From assembly GCA_003586115.2 (NCBI GenBank), contig QVOM02000042.1, forward strand, positions 72,337,447-72,401,446: a stretch of 64,000 nucleotides of DNA, read 5' to 3'. The notes below the pieces were generated by a model. The model did no database searches, had not been told where the DNA came from, and was given only the letters and a program-made list of their open reading frames with translations. The DNA comes from Salvator merianae (Eukaryota; Chordata; Lepidosauria; Squamata; Teiidae). Shown here one piece after another: positions 60,653 through 64,000 of the stretch (positions are counted from its first letter, which is position 1; every line of letters starts with the position of its first letter). The position numbers were made by a program, and so were the translations under genes.

Positions 60653-61295
60653 TGTTATGTCCCAGGCAGGCTGACAAACGGGGGCCAAGGCAAACCTCAA
60701 TAATAGAGAAGTCATTTTATTAACAGTCCGGGTCACAACAGGGAGGCAGCAGGTATCAATAAACAAACAAAGCCGAAGGAGTAAGAGAAGCCATAGTCAA
60801 AGTCCAGTCCAAGTTCAAACAGGGTTGTAGTCACCAAAGCAAACAAAGTCCAGGGATTAAGAGAAGCCAAAGTCAAAACACAGTCCAAACAAAGGGTCAA
60901 GGTTCTAGAAGCCAGGAGATCAGAGTAACAGGATGCACAGATAGAAAGCAGTTGCTGACCATGCCTGGGCTGCAGTCCCTGTGTTGTATTTATACTGCAG
61001 GATCATCTTCTCCCAGGTGTGAGCTTGGGTGTGGCCAGCTTCTGCTAGATTGCTTACACAAGCTCAGCTGAGCCCTGCATTTGGCCCTTCTTCTTTCTAT
61101 GGCTGGAGGTGGAATGTTTGCAGGAATCTCTGATGTTTCCAAAACATCTCCTGCCGATGTTTGTGCTTCATCCTCTGGGATGGTGATAAGTTGTCTGGGC
61201 TCTATGCCACCTGGAGCTCCCTGCTCAACATCTACACAGCTCTCAGGCTGAACACTGCCCTCATCCTCAGAGTCCAAGGCACTCATAACAAAGTC
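60648..61295 (-). mobile_element. Solo LTR of an LTR retroelement
   Basis: 638 bp (60653-61290) bounded by TGTTATG and CATAACA, and flanked by a perfect 5-bp duplication AAGTC (60648-60652 and 61291-61295). On the minus strand it has a TATA-like AGTATAAATAC near 61000 and an AATAAA signal near 60722, so U3, R and U5 can be placed. No internal region (gag, pol) or second LTR is present, so it arose by LTR-LTR recombination. A 98-codon open frame starts at the ATG formed by its first bases. Ty3/Gypsy or endogenous retrovirus origin cannot be separated from the LTR alone. Confidence 0.9.
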
Positions 61296-61337
61296 TCTCT
61301 CTCTCCCCCTCCCCTCTCTCCCTCTCCCTCCCTCTCC
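61294..61337. repeat. (CT)n/(CTCC)n low-complexity tract
   Basis: Interrupted CT and CCCTCT units directly behind the LTR target duplication. Confidence 0.85.
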
Positions 61338-61671
61338 TCATTATAAGAAATCCAGTGTGCTTTTCTAATCTAAAGAAGGCAGGATAGGAGTTGTTTTTGC
61401 AGATCTGTTTCTTGTAGTTCAAAAATTTCTGGTCCCGGCAAGAGCTTGCTGGTGCCCCACCCTCCCTGTCTGATTGTCCAATGCCTTCAAGCCAAGGCTG
61501 TGATTGGTGCAGGCGCTCCCTGCTCAGCTCTAAGGTGTTGAAGGGGCAAATATTTACAGGCCTGGAGGCACTTGGAGGCAGAGTAAGGCAAATTTTCTTA
61601 TTTCCTGTGTGGCACCCCTGGTTAAATTTGCCCAGAAGGCGAATGAAATACCTAGTCTGAACACACCATCA
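61296..61671. mobile_element. Right part of the TIR DNA element split by the LTR (family G)
   Basis: Begins with a CT-rich low-complexity tract (61296-61337) next to the LTR and ends at CCTAGTCTGAACACACCA (61651-61668), the inverted partner of the left terminus at 60405. It is followed by the TCA duplication. Confidence 0.7.
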
Positions 61672-62290
61672 GAAGTGCCGCATTTCTGGTGCCGCTTCCA
61701 GGTGGCTGGCAAAATGGTGCTAGGTCTTTGGTGGTGGTATAGCAAACTACCTGCTCATGAGGGGGTGGTTCAGTTGCATGGAATGCTTGCAAGTGGCCCA
61801 TGATTGCAGAGGGCTACAGTGCCATGGCCCACTCCTGTGCCTTGCTCAATGCGGACAATGCATTCTACCAGAAGGTGTGGCTTCTTGGTAGTCCAATGCA
61901 CAGTATGGATTCCAAAGGCCCCAAGGAAAGGGCCTTAATTTTAGCCCTCTAAATACGGTAGTAGAGAGCTCCCTTTCCCAGACTTTCTTCCAGTGCTCCT
62001 ATATAATACTGGTTTAGCTCTGCTATTATAGTTGCAATGCCATATAGAATCTAATGTATGTCTGATTTTTTTTTTCAGGGTATATTCATAAATGTATAAA
62101 GTCATTAATAAGGCATGGTCACACCTTAACTATAAAGCTGCTTCAGCCCTTTTCGTGCTCTCAGAAGCCGCACCCCAAAATCCATTTCTGTACCTTGTGA
62201 GGTCTATTGTGCCAGAAAATGGACTATACTTTAACTGGATTTTGTTGGTTCTCAGCATGCTTACCTCATTAGTTTGTTTTAATTTTTTAA
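61672..62290. other. No recognised gene
   Basis: Unassigned sequence between two DNA elements. Confidence 0.4.
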
Positions 62291-63724
62291 GGTGTGATCA
62301 GCAGAAGCCTATTTGGAGTAGGCAGAGGGATGGTTCCATTTCCCTCTTGCCCAATGCCAGACCTTGAGGGCATCCTAAAGGGGTGGTGTCATCTTCCCCC
62401 ACCCACTTCTAGTTCCTCCTTCTTGCCCCAATCCACTGTTCTTTCTTTTCCCAGCTTCCCTGTTAAGCCTCCATTGTGTGTAATTTTGTGAAGTGGAGAT
62501 AGGGAGCTCACCTCCTGCAGCACTGCTTTGCGCACAAGCTAAGTTGAAAACTGTGACATTTCTGTCCGTCCCTCCTTGCTTGCTCACTCACCTGCTTCTG
62601 CCTTACATTTTGCTTTTCACCATGACTCCCAAGGTGCTCTGCCCACCTAGAGAGGCAACTAAGGGAAGGTATATAAATGTGATTGAAATTGATTGGTCGA
62701 TAACTGTGAGCAATCACATCTCTTCCAATATTGGGGGGTGGATGGGAAGAGATGGTGCTCCAATGTCCGTGCTGCTGCTGCCCCTGTTCCAACACTGTTT
62801 CCCCTCCTCTCTTTGCTCCAATTTGAGCAAATTTCTTCCAGAAGAGGGACCTCTGATTTCTTTAATCACCCACCCACACACCTGATCTCTCCTAATTTAA
62901 CCCTGGAAGTGGGAGGAAAGCGAAGTCTTCCACTTCACTGCTGGTATCCTGTGGGCTTTCTCTTTCATGGCCATAGCAAGCCCACAGGGAACCATGCAGC
63001 CCTCTGTCAATCACACGTTAAAGCCACTAAATCAAGCCACACACATGGGGAGGCAACGGGCATTTCTGACTCAACCCCTTCTGTGTATTTATTCCAATCA
63101 GTCAAGGAGCATGTCTCTGAGAAGGCACAGAGTGCCCCCAGGTCCAGGATAAATAGCCCAGCTGGACAAACTTCAACATGCCATGCACTCTGTGTTTCCT
63201 CAGAGACACACTTCTCAATTGATTATATTAATTAGAGCCAGAAGTTCCTAACACCAGTAGCAAAGGGGTGTGTGTCTTCCCTTTCCTCCTCCTTCCAGGG
63301 TTCCCTATCTTGGTGGGGAGGGCACTTCAGGAGTCTCAAACTCAGGGAGGGGAAGTGAAAAGCAGGATTAAAGGAAGTGTTACGTGGTTGAGCAAGCAAG
63401 GAGGAGTGCACACATAGAAATCTCAGAGTTTTCAACTTCACTTGAGTGCAAGGCAACAATGTTGCAAGTGAGAAACTCCCTATCTCCACATTTGCGCTTT
63501 TCTTACTTTGCAAAATTACACAAAACGGAGACTCAATGGAGAAGGTGCGAAAAGGAAGATCAGTGGACTGGGGCAAGAAGGAGGAACTGGAAGTGAGTGG
63601 GGGGCAATTGTACCACCCCTCTAGGATGCCCACAAGTTCCTACATTCAACAAGAGGGAAATCGAACCATCCCATTGCTTACCCACAACCCACCCAAATAG
63701 TCTTCTTTTACTGAAGCTGAGGCC
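62291..63724. mobile_element. Large inverted-repeat (fold-back) DNA element (family F)
   Basis: The left arm (62291-62670) and the right arm (63285-63724, reverse complement) match over about 380-440 bp with substitutions and small indels. Paired landmarks: GGGATGGTTCCATTTCCCTC with GGGATGGTTCGATTTCCCTC; GGGCATCCTAAAGGGGTGGT with GGGCATCCTAGAGGGGTGGT; CTAGTTCCTCCTTCTTGCCC with CCAGTTCCTCCTTCTTGCCC; AATTTTGTGAAGTGGAGATA with the reverse complement of the right arm at the same place; and CTTGCTTGCTCA in both. The central 610 bp is unpaired. Open frames (130 codons plus, 133 codons minus) are mirror images caused by the arms and not genes. The outer end GGTGTGATCAG resembles the family G terminus. 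Confidence 0.8.
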
Positions 63725-64000
63725 GGGTAGAGCAGCAAGATGATCTCAGGGAGGATTATTGCATTAAAAATGTAACTTGTCAGTTTGTGATTTCAGTACT
63801 CCAAGCAGCCTGAAACAGATTTTTTGTTTGTTTGAGGAGTGCGACTGGGCCCTAAGAGTTAAAAAATAGAAATTTTCCTCATTACTCTATTCTGAAGGTT
63901 CACAGACAGCAGACTGTATCAAGAGCTTGAATCCTTCTCATTTTTAGGTTTAAGTAGGCCCTGCAGCCTCTAAAATTACAAAATTGCAACAATCAGCTGG
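63725..64000. other. No recognised gene
   Basis: Unassigned sequence at the window edge. Confidence 0.4.

Noticed and set aside
62493..63633. 130-, 180- and 133-codon frames at the right edge
   Set aside because: They lie on the arms and core of the fold-back element; the plus frame in one arm mirrors the minus frame in the other.
1..64000. tRNA, rRNA or small nuclear RNA genes
   Set aside because: No convincing A-box/B-box pair with a cloverleaf, and no recognisable rRNA or snRNA sequence, was noticed on either strand. A covariance-model search would be decisive.

Overview
The window looks like squamate reptile nuclear DNA, most likely a lizard. It is AT-rich and gene-poor. Its repeats are typical of squamates: an RTE/BovB LINE, CR1 and L2-like LINEs, L1, another LINE of the Vingi/I-like kind, and many short non-autonomous DNA transposons with terminal inverted repeats. 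The organism and the repeat families were recognised from decayed protein and nucleotide similarity by eye; no search was run.

The only well-supported gene signal is near the centre. A CpG island (about 31.37-32.64 kb) contains what looks like the first coding exon of a minus-strand gene. That exon starts MGCCGSAASQ, a possible N-myristoylation/palmitoylation signal, and ends at a consensus splice donor. If this is right, the left half of the window is intron 1 of that gene and the right half is upstream intergenic DNA. I could not name the gene or find a second exon.

Left half (1-32 kb): a fold-back-like element (1.2-1.7 kb), LINE fragments (5.4-7.1 kb), a Vingi/I-like LINE and an L1 back to back on the minus strand (11.6-15.4 kb), CR1 endonuclease and L2 tail pieces (17.2-17.9 kb), a deleted L2-like LINE (23.2-25.5 kb), CR1 scraps, and a CR1 split by an inserted DNA element that itself carries a smaller element (29.9-31.1 kb).

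Right half (32-64 kb): a 401-bp terminal-inverted-repeat element (33.4 kb), a full-span but decayed BovB (33.8-37.2 kb) holding a hAT-like insert and a Harbinger-like insert, CR1 fragments, an L1 3' end (50.4-50.9 kb), two CR1 copies (51.9-53.6 and 55.9-58.1 kb), a hAT-like palindrome (59.0 kb), a solo LTR with a perfect 5-bp target duplication nested in another TIR element (60.4-61.7 kb), and a 1.4-kb inverted-repeat element (62.3-63.7 kb).

All transposon reading frames seen are broken by stops and shifts, so no element looks autonomous. I found no convincing new biological system. The most interesting material is the nested transposon stratigraphy and several short element families that can be defined from multiple copies or from reconstructed empty sites inside this one window.
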